Positions 23,390 through 33,411 of a stretch of DNA of 64,000 bases are shown here, piece after piece. The stretch comes from Cubamyces lactineus. Its lineage: Eukaryota; Basidiomycota; Agaricomycetes; Polyporales; Polyporaceae. Under the pieces are notes generated by a model. That model did no database searches, was not told where the DNA came from, and saw nothing but the letters and a program-made list of their open reading frames with translations. Both the position numbers and the translations under genes were made by a program. Each line of letters begins with the position of its first letter. Within the stretch, counting starts at the first letter, position 1. Location of the stretch: positions 990,428-1,054,427 of the forward strand of contig JACDTU010000014.1 in NCBI GenBank assembly GCA_022376465.1, given 5' to 3'.

Positions 23390-26300
23390 TCATCCGGGGT
23401 CTGTCTCCAGTTCCCGTCTACTACCTCGCTTAATACCCACTAAAACCCCGCTGTCAGTAACCCAATCCGTCGATTGGTCCGGTAGGTCCTCAATGAGCGG
23501 ACGCCAAACTGCATCCAGTTTGGTCTGCAACTTGGCCCTCTTCTTCCCGGGGGTCAAAGCCACTACCTTTCGTTCAAGGTCTAATCTTCTAGCGAGCGCT
23601 GCGTACCATCTGTTGGCAACCTGTCGCTCCGCAAATTCTGCGCCATCATTCGCGATTACCCTCTCGCATCGTAGTTTCCAGATTAAGTGAGCGGACTCGA
23701 TTGCGAGTATTGCCCATCTATCCTCAGCCACAGCATTTCGTTTGGAGTCCGGCCCGTGCGGCCTGATCACGGCGCATGCTGCGCCTATTATGTTCCCCCA
23801 ATCCGGGTCGTACCTTGGAAAGCCAGATGCTTCCCAGGATTCTCGCAGTAGGGTCCATATAATCTCCCGTCCGCACGCGTTGCAGCAGAACAGGATATGC
23901 TGCATTGTTTCCGTCTGGCCACACGTTCTACAGGTCGCTCTTTCTTTGAGTTCGTCGGACATGTTCGGCCGGAGCCATCGGTCTCCGATCATATATCCAT
24001 CATGGATTACCATCCAGATCCACTGTCTGGCCTCCCTCGAAACCACGGGCTTTTTGAGCGATCTCCATAGCATCTTTTCGGGGATCTGGACCTTGAAGTT
24101 ATCTTCGATGTCGCTCAGGATCTGGGCGACTCGCTGCGCGGTGCTCGTTCGAGCTTCGGCTTTTTGTGTTCGGATTGTGCGTATTGCCTTGTATGCAAGT
24201 TCTTGTGTCATCGCGCTTAACTTCGCCCCTGTTAGTCGCAGCGCCTCGTCAACGTCGAGGTTCAACACGTCTTCAATCTCCCTGGCTGCTGCCTGGCCGG
24301 CTAGCTGGTCCGCAGCTTCGTTTCCCGGGTGGCCGTTGTGGCCTCTGACCCAGGTGAACGCTGAGAAGGTCGGCCTTTTCAAGAGGGCTCCAATGAGCGC
24401 TTTCGTAAGTTCTCCATTACTCTGCTTGATGAAGCCTTCATCCTCGTACTGTTGACGTCGGACCGTTACAGACTCCATCGTTGTTCTGGAGTCAGTGATC
24501 TGTAGGACGTGCCGCTCCCCGTCGGCTGTCTGTGCAGCGAGAAAGGCTGCAATGATTTCGCCTGACTGGTTGGATTGCTCTAGGGAAATCGGTAGCCTGA
24601 CGCTCAGGTTCTTTGGGTGGTTAGGGCTGTGGTACACTCCTGCACCCGCCCTTGCGTTTCGCTCTCCATTATTGAGGCACGAGCCATCCGTGGCGACCGT
24701 CGTTAGTTCTCCGGTGAGTACCGTGTTCATTTCTGGCAGATTATTACAGACATCTCCCGGTCCAGTGAACAGTCGGAACGCATCCCCGATCGTGCCATGT
24801 GTGGTCACGCATCGGTTGAAGATCTCACACCTTCCTTCGGCGTGTTTGTACAGTTCTTCCGCTCCCTTCGTGAGGGCGCTTTCATGGTCCTCCGGGTGCT
24901 CACCTCGTGGGTCCCATTTCTGTGGCAGTGTGTTCAGGAATTCATCCGCTCGCCGATAGCATGCATCAGGTTCAACGCACCCATCTTCCAGCTTCAACGA
25001 AATGCAGCGGTCGCATGCACACTGCGGGTTTCTGTTATGATCCGGGTCATCACGTTCTGCTGCAAAACGTTCGAAGTCTCCGACTGTTATGAGCTTATGG
25101 GTGTTTTTGAGGCACGCTGTGGCTCTCGACTGGCTACCGAGCCTCCGGACCTTCGCTTTGTCCGCCTCTGCATGATCCCACATGGGCATGCTTCTCAGGA
25201 TTTGCCGTGAGAACGCGCGACCTTCTAAACGTAAGCCGTACTTTTTTGCAACCTTGAGGATGCTCTTCAGCTCATGTGGCAGGCGATTGCGGGACGGTCT
25301 CCAGTGTTGGAGGAAGGTGTTAATTCGCAGGGCTTTGGCCGTTGGGACACATTTCGACGCTACTGTTCGTGCAATTAGGTCATCCGCGAGCAGCGCCCAG
25401 AGGGGTCTTTCTTCGAAGTTAAGGTATGACTTCAACCACATAATGTCGATCGCATCGTTTCTGGCTTCCAGGTCTAGTATCCCGAAACCGCCTTGGTTGA
25501 CTGGTAAGTACATCTGCTCCATTCGAACGGGCGGGGTATGCCTCTCGTTCCATAGGTAGCCACGGATCACGGCTGTCAGTCTGGTGATCACCGGGTTCGG
25601 CATTCTCTGAACTGTTGTCAGGAACTGCGACATTCCGCCCACAAACATTTGAACAACGTGTCGTTTCCCCTCTAAGGTGGGTCTGGATCTGGTCCACTTT
25701 TCAAGCATACTTCTGATGGCTTCGATTTTGGGCGACCAGATCTCGCACTCATCCAGTCTGTTGCCCATCCATGCACCTAGGATTCTAACTGGTTCGCCAT
25801 CCGCTGCCATACGTGCTGTCCTCGGGTAGTTACCCCACGCGCCGGTTGCTCGGTATGTATCGTACATTTGGGCTCGGTATTCCGGGGTTCCGATGGGGAT
25901 AATCTCGGTTTTCTTGATGTTAAATCTTGCCTTTGCAGCACCGCACCAGGTGTTTAGGACTGTTTGTAGGTCAGCGAAATCGTCTTCGGCTGACAGGAAA
26001 GACGTTGTGTCGTCTGCAAACAGGGTGGCTTTTAGTGTTTCCGTTGAATTTGGTATGTCGATTCCTCGGATTCCGGAGTTCCGGATCATCGCTGCTAACG
26101 GTTCGATGGCTAGGTTGAAAAGAAGGCAGGACAGTGGGTCCCCTTGACGTACGCCTCTAGTAACACGGTACGGTGTACTCAGGACGCCGTTGATTAATAC
26201 TGATGTCTCTGCCTGTCTGTACAGTGATTGTACGATTGCGATGAAGTTGTCTGGGATTCCAAATTTCCGAAGGACGCGCCAAAGGTAGTCATGCGCTATC

Positions 26301-28426
26301 TTATCGTAAGCTTTCTCCTGGTCTAGGGCCACAATGGCGCCATTTGTCTCAGTGGCTTCCGCCCATGAGATCATCATTTTAGCTAGCTGTGTGTGGTCCG
26401 TGAGTTTGCGGCCAGGGACGAAACCCGCTTGGGTTTTGTGCACGATGGTGGGTGCCGCCATAGCCAGGCGGATGGATAGGAGTTTTGTGAGCAGTTTGTA
26501 GTCTGTGTTTAACAGCGTGATCGGCCTGTAGTTGGCTATTTTTGTTTTCTCACCCTTCTCTTTGTAGATCGGTGCCATCCAGCCTTCGGCAAAGGGCACT
26601 CCAGGGGCGACTCCGTGCTCTTGGACGTCCCGCAGGGCATGGTGCAGAATCTTCACCACATCGAACGATTCTCGGCCTTCGTGCCTCCGATCCTCTACGA
26701 AGCGTGCGTGCAGGGTTTTCCACAAATCGTATGGTATACCGTCGCGTCCCGGCGCTGTGCCAGACTTGGAGAACTTCAGCGCAATTTCGCACTCCTCGTA
26801 CGTAATTGCTGCCGCCATCTGTTCGGCTTGCTCATCGCTTAGCCCTACATCTAAGCTCTCCAGTGCTACTTTGATACACTCTTCCCGCTCTTCTGGTGGC
26901 GGGACGCCTTCCTCATCCAACTGGACGTGGTCGTGGTGGTTCCTCGCCATCTCAGCCATTTTGACTGAGTCAGTCTCGTAGATTGTTCCTGCGTCATTTC
27001 CTGGGTTATGTGGTCGTTCGAAAGCGTGGATCAGGTCTCTGGGGGCACAGGGCTTGTGCAACTTGCTCCAGTATTTAGTGGGCCTCTCACCGTCAATTCT
27101 GTGGCGTGCGCGGCTATTTGCCTGCTGTTGCAGCGTTCTTCGGATTTCCAGGTCTGTGATCCGTTTTGTAAGTCTAGCAATTCGGTCCGCCCGCGTTGAC
27201 TCTTCCTCGTTCACAGAGTTCTGAATATGCTGTCGCTCCCTCTGGAGGTCTTTAATTTCTTGGATGAGTCTGGGTACCAGTTCCCGTTCGCGTGTGCGTG
27301 CCATTTCTAACCAATCGCTTTTTAGTTTGCTCAGGATAGTCTGCGGATTATACTCTTCTGACCTACCACCCCGGGTCTCTAATGCTTCGAGTTCCTTCTG
27401 GGCTTTGATCCCTCTGGTTTTCAGCTGTTTGCTGAGGTGCTTATCCTTGTTGAGATGCAGGGGAAAATTCGGTCGTCCTTTCCCCACAGTAGGTGCATCA
27501 GCCATGGACAGCTGTACGGTGACAAGACTGTGGTCAGTTTTGAAAGCTGGCGGCTTGATCTGCCAGTCTCTTGCGCGTGTGAAAGTGTCATCACTAACAT
27601 ATATTCTATCAAGTCTGGAGCAGGTTGCACCCTCGCCCGTGCCTCTGTAGAACGTGTACGCTCTCTCGGTTGGGTGCGTTGCTCGCCACCCATCCGTCAT
27701 CATGAGGCCAAGCGAGGTCTTAAGTTCGTCGAGATCCGGTAGTGAGGTGTCTGGGTTTGATACAGGCAGGCGGTCTATAGCGTCCTCGGTGTTATTAAAA
27801 TCCCCAGCCATCAGCGTGGGTCGCGCGAGGCCTGGTCGAGCGTCGTATTCCGCTTTAACTTTCTGGAAGAAGCGTTTTCGCTCCTCTACGCCATCTGCTG
27901 TCGGTGCGTACATACATAGGACATTTAAGTCGTCCCCGTGGCATTTGACTGTGACCTGCATAGCCCTCCCTGGTACGATCTCTGTCATGCTTACATCGCT
28001 CGTGTTGATCTGGCTTTTATTCAGGATGACGGCCACACCCTCTTTCCGCGTCGGGGCAGATGGGTGAGCAGAGTATAGTATTTTAATTCTGCCTTTGAAC
28101 ATTTTGCTGATGCTTTCTCGTCGCTCTGGTGTTAGATGCGTCTCTTGTACCAATAGTATACCGATGCTATTAGATTTGATCATTCGGTACATTGTACGCC
28201 ATTTATTCTCAGGTCCGTCGGCTCGCAAGACGCCGAAACCGTTCATGTTGATCGTGCCCAACCGTACCGACGTACGTTTCAGCATACGATCTGCCTTCCT
28301 CCTCGTGTTCCTCACGGGGTTCCTTCCTTCGTTGTCACCAGGGACAGGAAAGTTGCTGCGCTCACGTTGCGCATTTGGTTCTAAGACGTTTGTTGCTCTG
28401 GAAGCCGAGCGTTCATCGTCATCCAT
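23390..28426 (-). CDS. LINE ORF2: endonuclease, reverse transcriptase, RNase H
   Basis: Numbering is from 28456. An EEP endonuclease fills about residues 60-320, with RLGTINMNGFG, LLVQETH, MYAPT, AGDFNN, SRLDRIYV and TDHSLV, all the catalytic blocks. The reverse transcriptase spans about 560-850, with NYRPITLL, VALDQEKAYD, RQGDPLSCLLF and catalytic FADD at 813-816. RNase H spans about 1250-1390, with TDGSC (D1257), SGEIIAA, ITDSR and GHNGHPGNEAAD. A CxxC...HxxxxC knuckle (CRTCGQTETMQHILFC) lies near residue 1508. The first in-frame ATG is at 28426. The frame is open with no ATG back to a stop at 28769-28771. The final product is about 1,680 aa. No stops or frameshifts. Confidence 0.93.
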   Translation of the reverse strand: MDDDERSASRATNVLEPNAQRERSNFPVPGDNEGRNPVRNTRRKADRMLKRTSVRLGTINMNGFGVLRADGPENKWRTMYRMIKSNSIGILLVQETHLTPERRESISKMFKGRIKILYSAHPSAPTRKEGVAVILNKSQINTSDVSMTEIVPGRAMQVTVKCHGDDLNVLCMYAPTADGVEERKRFFQKVKAEYDARPGLARPTLMAGDFNNTEDAIDRLPVSNPDTSLPDLDELKTSLGLMMTDGWRATHPTERAYTFYRGTGEGATCSRLDRIYVSDDTFTRARDWQIKPPAFKTDHSLVTVQLSMADAPTVGKGRPNFPLHLNKDKHLSKQLKTRGIKAQKELEALETRGGRSEEYNPQTILSKLKSDWLEMARTRERELVPRLIQEIKDLQRERQHIQNSVNEEESTRADRIARLTKRITDLEIRRTLQQQANSRARHRIDGERPTKYWSKLHKPCAPRDLIHAFERPHNPGNDAGTIYETDSVKMAEMARNHHDHVQLDEEGVPPPEEREECIKVALESLDVGLSDEQAEQMAAAITYEECEIALKFSKSGTAPGRDGIPYDLWKTLHARFVEDRRHEGRESFDVVKILHHALRDVQEHGVAPGVPFAEGWMAPIYKEKGEKTKIANYRPITLLNTDYKLLTKLLSIRLAMAAPTIVHKTQAGFVPGRKLTDHTQLAKMMISWAEATETNGAIVALDQEKAYDKIAHDYLWRVLRKFGIPDNFIAIVQSLYRQAETSVLINGVLSTPYRVTRGVRQGDPLSCLLFNLAIEPLAAMIRNSGIRGIDIPNSTETLKATLFADDTTSFLSAEDDFADLQTVLNTWCGAAKARFNIKKTEIIPIGTPEYRAQMYDTYRATGAWGNYPRTARMAADGEPVRILGAWMGNRLDECEIWSPKIEAIRSMLEKWTRSRPTLEGKRHVVQMFVGGMSQFLTTVQRMPNPVITRLTAVIRGYLWNERHTPPVRMEQMYLPVNQGGFGILDLEARNDAIDIMWLKSYLNFEERPLWALLADDLIARTVASKCVPTAKALRINTFLQHWRPSRNRLPHELKSILKVAKKYGLRLEGRAFSRQILRSMPMWDHAEADKAKVRRLGSQSRATACLKNTHKLITVGDFERFAAERDDPDHNRNPQCACDRCISLKLEDGCVEPDACYRRADEFLNTLPQKWDPRGEHPEDHESALTKGAEELYKHAEGRCEIFNRCVTTHGTIGDAFRLFTGPGDVCNNLPEMNTVLTGELTTVATDGSCLNNGERNARAGAGVYHSPNHPKNLSVRLPISLEQSNQSGEIIAAFLAAQTADGERHVLQITDSRTTMESVTVRRQQYEDEGFIKQSNGELTKALIGALLKRPTFSAFTWVRGHNGHPGNEAADQLAGQAAAREIEDVLNLDVDEALRLTGAKLSAMTQELAYKAIRTIRTQKAEARTSTAQRVAQILSDIEDNFKVQIPEKMLWRSLKKPVVSREARQWIWMVIHDGYMIGDRWLRPNMSDELKERATCRTCGQTETMQHILFCCNACGREIIWTLLRESWEASGFPRYDPDWGNIIGAACAVIRPHGPDSKRNAVAEDRWAILAIESAHLIWKLRCERVIANDGAEFAERQVANRWYAALARRLDLERKVVALTPGKKRAKLQTKLDAVWRPLIEDLPDQSTDWVTDSGVLVGIKRGSRRELETDPG

Positions 28427-29021
28427 CTGGATGTTTGATGGGTCAAGCTCTATCACTTGATCATCCGCTGCTCTTGGCAGCGGTTGCTGCGTTCTCGCAG
28501 ACTGGGTCGCAGCATTTGCTCCCCGTTGCCTCTCATTAAGAGGCCCCGCTTGCAGAGGGGTCCTGAGGCCGCGGCCGGTGTCACCCGGCGCCGCCCCGGT
28601 CTCCCTCTGTTCGCGCCCGCTGTTCGATTCGCCGCCTCTGTCATCGGAAGGGGCAGCCGCGGGTGCGCTTCCTCCTCCTCGAGAGGTCGTCGCCGCGTCT
28701 TCGTAAACCTGTTCATTGTTGTCCGTGTTGTATTGTCTCTCTGTTTGGTTGTTCGTCGCTGGTGTTGGCTAACTTGAGGCTTGCTAGGCCGCAGGATCTT
28801 CGCCGGTGTTGGTTGGTTGGTTGGGTGGTTTGCAGGGGCATGGCGTACTCTCCGGGTTTTCGGCTATGCGTCCCTACAAGATTCTAATCCTGTCAATTTC
28901 CTTCAGGTGCGTCGCGCATGGTGCATATTCCTTCCCGGAGTGAGGCAAGGAGACATCAATGGGAGTGATTAAGCGTGTAGTTACGGTACATTCATTGCTA
29001 TGGGCAGTTCTGGTGGGTCTA

Positions 29022-30575
29022 CTACTTGCGGATGCCGCCCTTGCGGCCTCCACGTCCTTGCGCTCCCCCGCGTCCTTGCGTGCCTCCACCACGCTTCCCA
29101 GCTTTGCCATTGGCCCTTTCGCGCGCGTCCGACGACTGCTCAGCGATCTCCCGGAAGTGTTTGATGAGCGGCACTGAAGTGACCTTGTTCGCAGCTCCAA
29201 CATACTTGACGGTGCCATCACCCGCCGTGATTGTACGTACCCCGAGGTCCTGCGGCGTAATGCCTAGCCAGCCATCAGTCTTCGGCCACGGGCACTTTGC
29301 CGTGCAGTGGATGCGTGACTTGCATAGTTCGCACCACACGCGCGTGGGGAGGAGGGCCACCTCGAAACGTTGTAGAGCGATGCGGTACACGCTGAGAGGG
29401 TTGAAGAACCCCTTCCATCTGCTGTACTCCTCCAGAGTCTCCGTCGGTGGCCTTGCCATGAGGACATACACAGTCTTCAGGTCAGTGGAATCCGTGGTGT
29501 CTGCGGTCGTCCGCTCGAGGTGGAACGTCGATAGCACCGTATCCATGATGGCATTGAGGTCGCCTTGGTGTTGGAGGTTGCGCACGCCGAGGTCTCCGAC
29601 GAGAGTACGGAACGCCGGGTTCTGGCCCATATCGCGCTTGATGGCCTGTAGCAGGATGGCTTTCTGGTTTAGAACCTCTAGGTGCGTGGCATCCTCGGTG
29701 ACGGAGGGTCCGTGGATGGGGAAGATGTCCCAGTATTCTTCACCGGCGTCCATGTCGTAGATCGTGAAGGACACCGTTTTGCTGACGGCGAAGACGCGTT
29801 GCCACAGCAGGAAGCGCTTGAGTGGCTCAGCGTTATTCGGGAGCTGGACGAGGAAGGTCCATGGCTTGCTAAAAGGCATGCTGTTCTTCCCTGCCTCATC
29901 GCGATTGTCGGGGGTGTGGACGAAGACCTTGTATGGCTTGGCTTCGTTCTCGTTGAAGACGAGAGAGCGGAGAAAGACCTGGCAGTCTCTCGCGATGTCG
30001 ACTCCCTTGGCGTTTGTCGCTTTCCCGGCTCCGTGCGGGATGAGGTACAGGAGGAGGGGGCCGTGTTCTATGGCACGCATGTTCTCAATGGTCTCGAGCA
30101 TGTTCGTACTCACGTTTCCACGGAATTCATGGTCAGCGATGGGGGGAATTTGGAAAGGGCCCTTCGGAAAGGGGCGGTGAGGTGGGATGGGCTGAGAGGG
30201 GGTATCGCCTTCACGCGACATACGGAAGTGCGGATTGGCCGGACGGCAGGTGGGTAGGCTGGTGAGGACCGCGGGGTCCAGTTCCGGGGTGTACGGGTAG
30301 GAGTCTGGGTCGTTGTTCGGGGCTTCGACAGTGGCCGCCTGGATGGGCGGGTAAGACAGCGCTTCCCGCTCCCACTTGTTCTGCCGGTCGGGCTCTTTTC
30401 TCAGCCCGACGCGTTCAGGGGACTTGGATGAGGATCTTACAGTGACTCTGGCACCTTCAGCTGTTCGTGCTTTCTTTGTCGGCTGGCGCGTTGGCTCCAT
30501 GTCGCTGAACGACATATCCGAGGGCGCAGGGGAACCGGCGCGCGCGGTAGAAGCGTTGGTTGTTCCGGAAGACAT
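29022..30575 (-). CDS. LINE ORF1: gag-like RNA-binding protein
   Basis: 517 codons from a true ATG. The N-terminus is Ser/Pro/Arg-rich and disordered-looking. The centre, about residues 150-400, is a globular region I cannot name. Near residue 420 is a CCHC zinc knuckle, CELCKSRIHCTAKC (C-x2-C-x4-H-x4-C). The C-terminus is Gly/Arg-rich (KRGGGTQGRGGAQGRGGRKG), a typical RNA-binding tail. It precedes ORF2 by about 600 bp in the same element. In this class ORF1 coats the element RNA and aids target-primed reverse transcription. Confidence 0.88.
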   Translation of the reverse strand: MSSGTTNASTARAGSPAPSDMSFSDMEPTRQPTKKARTAEGARVTVRSSSKSPERVGLRKEPDRQNKWEREALSYPPIQAATVEAPNNDPDSYPYTPELDPAVLTSLPTCRPANPHFRMSREGDTPSQPIPPHRPFPKGPFQIPPIADHEFRGNVSTNMLETIENMRAIEHGPLLLYLIPHGAGKATNAKGVDIARDCQVFLRSLVFNENEAKPYKVFVHTPDNRDEAGKNSMPFSKPWTFLVQLPNNAEPLKRFLLWQRVFAVSKTVSFTIYDMDAGEEYWDIFPIHGPSVTEDATHLEVLNQKAILLQAIKRDMGQNPAFRTLVGDLGVRNLQHQGDLNAIMDTVLSTFHLERTTADTTDSTDLKTVYVLMARPPTETLEEYSRWKGFFNPLSVYRIALQRFEVALLPTRVWCELCKSRIHCTAKCPWPKTDGWLGITPQDLGVRTITAGDGTVKYVGAANKVTSVPLIKHFREIAEQSSDARERANGKAGKRGGGTQGRGGAQGRGGRKGGIRK

Positions 30576-31268
30576 AGCTTAGAGGCTTAAGGTGTGTAGG
30601 CAGATGGGTAGGTGGGTGTGGTATTAGGACCTCCTGTCGCGCTCGCAGACGCTTGTATAGGAGTCGTGTTGGTGCCACTCATCGTGGTTTCCTCATGTTT
30701 CGGTGGCTGCACGTCTTTGGCTCCTTTCTGCGAAAAGTGATTGGGGGTGAGGAAAACCCTTCGTGTTGTCGCCTTTTGTGCTTACTAGAGACTTTGTCTC
30801 GCTTTGTTGCTACCCGACGCTCGATGGCGGGCGACGCGCGTCGCGCACATAGCAAGTGTGCTTGGTGTGGCTCACACTCTAGGCAGATGTCATACAGCAC
30901 GCTGAGAGTTGTCGGCAGTGCTGCCTACGCAGCATCGGGTGACGGGTGGGTGATGAGTGAGGCTCGTTTCCGAGCATGCTCGTATTTTCCGCATTCCAAC
31001 GCATTCAGGAGCGTTGTATGATACAGGTTCCCATCTGTACTGGTGAGTCGACAGTGTCTCTCTAGTTGGTGGTGCCCCGACCACGACGAGATCATTCGAT
31101 GCTCCGTCTATGTACATCCGTGTAGGTGTACTACCCCTTGGCCGATGAGCAGCGCAGGGGCTCGCCTCTTACGACTTCGTTGGAAGCCGCGCCTTGGGCC
31201 TTTTTACGAAAAGGCGGGCTCCTGAGCCACCCCAACAATTGATGGTGGTGGTGCAGGTCCAAGGTCTC
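30576..31268 (-). promoter_or_regulatory. LINE 5' untranslated leader and internal promoter region
   Basis: Sequence between the ORF1 ATG and the target-site duplication, 693 bp. Full-length LINEs carry their promoter inside this leader. I see no specific box. The ATG at 31241 on the plus strand, which seems to start the downstream gene, is inside this leader. Confidence 0.6.
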
Positions 31269-31284
31269 CCATTCGAAGTTTTTT
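31269..31284. repeat. Right copy of LINE target-site duplication
   Basis: CCATTCGAAGTTTTTT, identical to 23154-23169. It marks the 5' end of the element as 31268. Confidence 0.85.
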
Positions 31285-32125
31285 CTGCTACTCGCTCAGA
31301 GCCCTTGAGGATCATCTACCCTCGCACTCTTCAAGGTGAGAGCCACTACTTATTTTCTAGCTCGACTGGTATCACGATATATATTGACTCGCTAATAGAT
31401 GTCAAAGCTGGTCAAGCAACGCGTGTTCTGGACGAGAATCGCTCGTGGTCGTCGAAGCGACATCCCAAAAGACGCTGATATCTTCACCCTGTTCACTATC
31501 GCAAACGCAGATCGTGAGGAATGGGCCGACAAGACCTATGAAGAAGTCGTAAAAGAGCTGGTCGACCCTGAGTGGCAGACCCACGTCGAGGAGTCCGGCG
31601 ACGGAGAGGAAGACGCCCGACGTCGTTTCGACGAGTTCATGGACATGGAGATCGAAGTGACTGGCGTACGTTTTCTCCACGCGCAGGGTCATTGGACGTG
31701 TCTTTGATGTTTTTTACGTTCAGGAAAAACCCCTTCCGGGCGATCCGGACGTCAAGCATATCCCCATTCCTGATGGCAAATACTCGCTCCGCTTCTGGCC
31801 TGGGGCGCTCGCGTCGACTGAGTACTGCATGGACTTCGTGGAAACCCAACCCAACGGTGAACGTATTGCTGTCAACGTACCTGAGGGCTACGTCATCCGG
31901 GCTGCTCCTACGTCGCCTTGGATAGCCGCGACCTATATGGAGATCAAATCGGTCGAACGTGCATTTGGAGTGGAACGCATCAACCCGGGCGAAGAGAAGT
32001 TCATCTTGAGGGATGGCATGGTTTGCCAGCTTGTTCATGGTGGCAAGGTGTTATTCAACTTCGAGGTCCCCAGTCGGGCCGGTGTATATGGCGGCGCAGA
32101 GATCCTCCGACCTACTCCGGCCTGA
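31285..32125 (+). pseudogene. 3' part of an unknown gene cut by the LINE
   Basis: Coding-like sequence reads out of the target-site duplication (PFEVFSATRSEPLRIIYPRTLQ), then a GTGAGA...TAATAG intron. Next come KQRVFWTRIARGRRSDIPKDA ... ADREEWADKTYEEVVKELVD, a second intron near 31662-31723, and KPLPGDPDVKHIPIPDGKY ... GAEILRPTP before TGA at 32125. The last two exons look well conserved in codon use. The reading phase across the first intron is unsettled. The 5' end would lie left of 23164, or a new start inside the LINE leader may be used. No family is recognised. Confidence 0.5.
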
Positions 32126-33411
32126 TGTTTGTAGGTACATACTGTGTACAAATCTGGGCGCGAGGTAGGACTCGGCGTAGCTGGACTCCAGCGATGCAGT
32201 TCCACGATGATCCGTGTTCTAGCTTCAGTGAGGATATGATAACCACCGGTGTGTGCATACTCGTCGCGGCCGTCCGCCTAGGCACGCAAGTAGATCGCCC
32301 CCCGAAGGCGCATACTTAATCGATGGTAAACATGTTCCGTGAGGTCGAGTGGCCATGGCGGGCTGGTCGCCGAGAGTACTACGCAGAGGCTAGAGCCCCC
32401 CTGCAAGTCACGAAGTGTAGTAGTCACGACGGGCATTACCCTGTTATCTTTGGTGGAAAACGCAACAAGAAAGCATCGCCGGTGGTTACCTGCGCTCCAG
32501 ATCTACCAAAAACCGTCGAAAAGGCATCCAAAAGGCCCGCACACGTGACCTGTCTCGGAAAAAGCACCAGGCAGGTAACAACCGACTTCGCTTTTTCGTC
32601 GAGTTCTCAACCAAAGGTAACCGCGTAATCCCCGTCGTGAGTACTGCCCTGATACGACCACGTGACTAGAAGACGCGTCTGAACGCGTCGCGTCGCGTCA
32701 TCCGTTCAGCCTGCTCTGGGGATGTTATGATTTCATACAGGATCTTCAAAGGATTTGATCAAGAGCCGAAGGCGCAGGTTGAATACTGTACTGAGGTGGT
32801 GAACTTGAAGCGAAATACAGTAGTCGGCAACTTCGGTCCGAAACGTGGTCAGTGCAGCCAGCGCTTACAGTCCACAACTTGCAGCGCTGAGCGCGACCGT
32901 CTTGCGATTTCGACATCGTTTTCCTAAGTCCTCACTCGGTCTATGAAGTAGACCGAACATCGCAAGGTCGATATCTGTGAACTGTGAGCTAGCAACATTC
33001 GGCTGGGTTGTTGTATGCTAACTTCGCGACAGCCAGAGCGAGCTGAATCTCTGGCTCCCAAGCCAGTCCTACCACTGGCACATCCGGCCTCTCACGCCGC
33101 ACCACCGTCGTTCTTGACATCGAGAATATGAGATATGGCGCGTACCGCATAGCATATAGATCGTTGTCGCCTTCAGAATTGCGACACTCCCACGAACCCC
33201 GTACGCCTCCTCAGTATTCAATCCCGCTGCGGCGAAGCCTCTCGGGCTTGCCTTGGCTTGCACGGCCTCGGTAGATCAAAGTGCGCATGCGCGGGCCGCC
33301 TCTCGCTCGTCGACTTAAGTTGAAGGGACACGCGTCAACACGTCGGTCGATGTCGAACTCGGACCCCACACGGAGTCACCGGACCTCCACGCGCTCGTCG
33401 ACTAAATATTA
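32126..33411. other. Intergenic stretch, no supported gene
   Basis: A 101-codon frame at 32323-32628 and a 66-codon frame at 32727-32927 show no family motif. Codon use is mixed, suggesting decayed sequence. Confidence 0.35.

Larger units (their letters stand above)
23164..31268 (-). mobile_element. Full-length Tad1-type LINE (non-LTR retrotransposon)
   Basis: An 8.1 kb element on the minus strand. Order from its 5' end: untranslated leader (31268-30576), ORF1 with a zinc knuckle, ORF2 with EEP endonuclease, reverse transcriptase and RNase H, 3' UTR (23389-23193), and a poly(A) tail seen as T29 at 23164-23192. Both ends carry the same sequence CCATTCGAAG plus six T, the expected target-site duplication. 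EN-RT-RNase H order with a separate gag-like ORF1 is characteristic of the Tad1 clade in fungi. Both ORFs are intact, so the copy looks young and may be competent. Confidence 0.92.
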
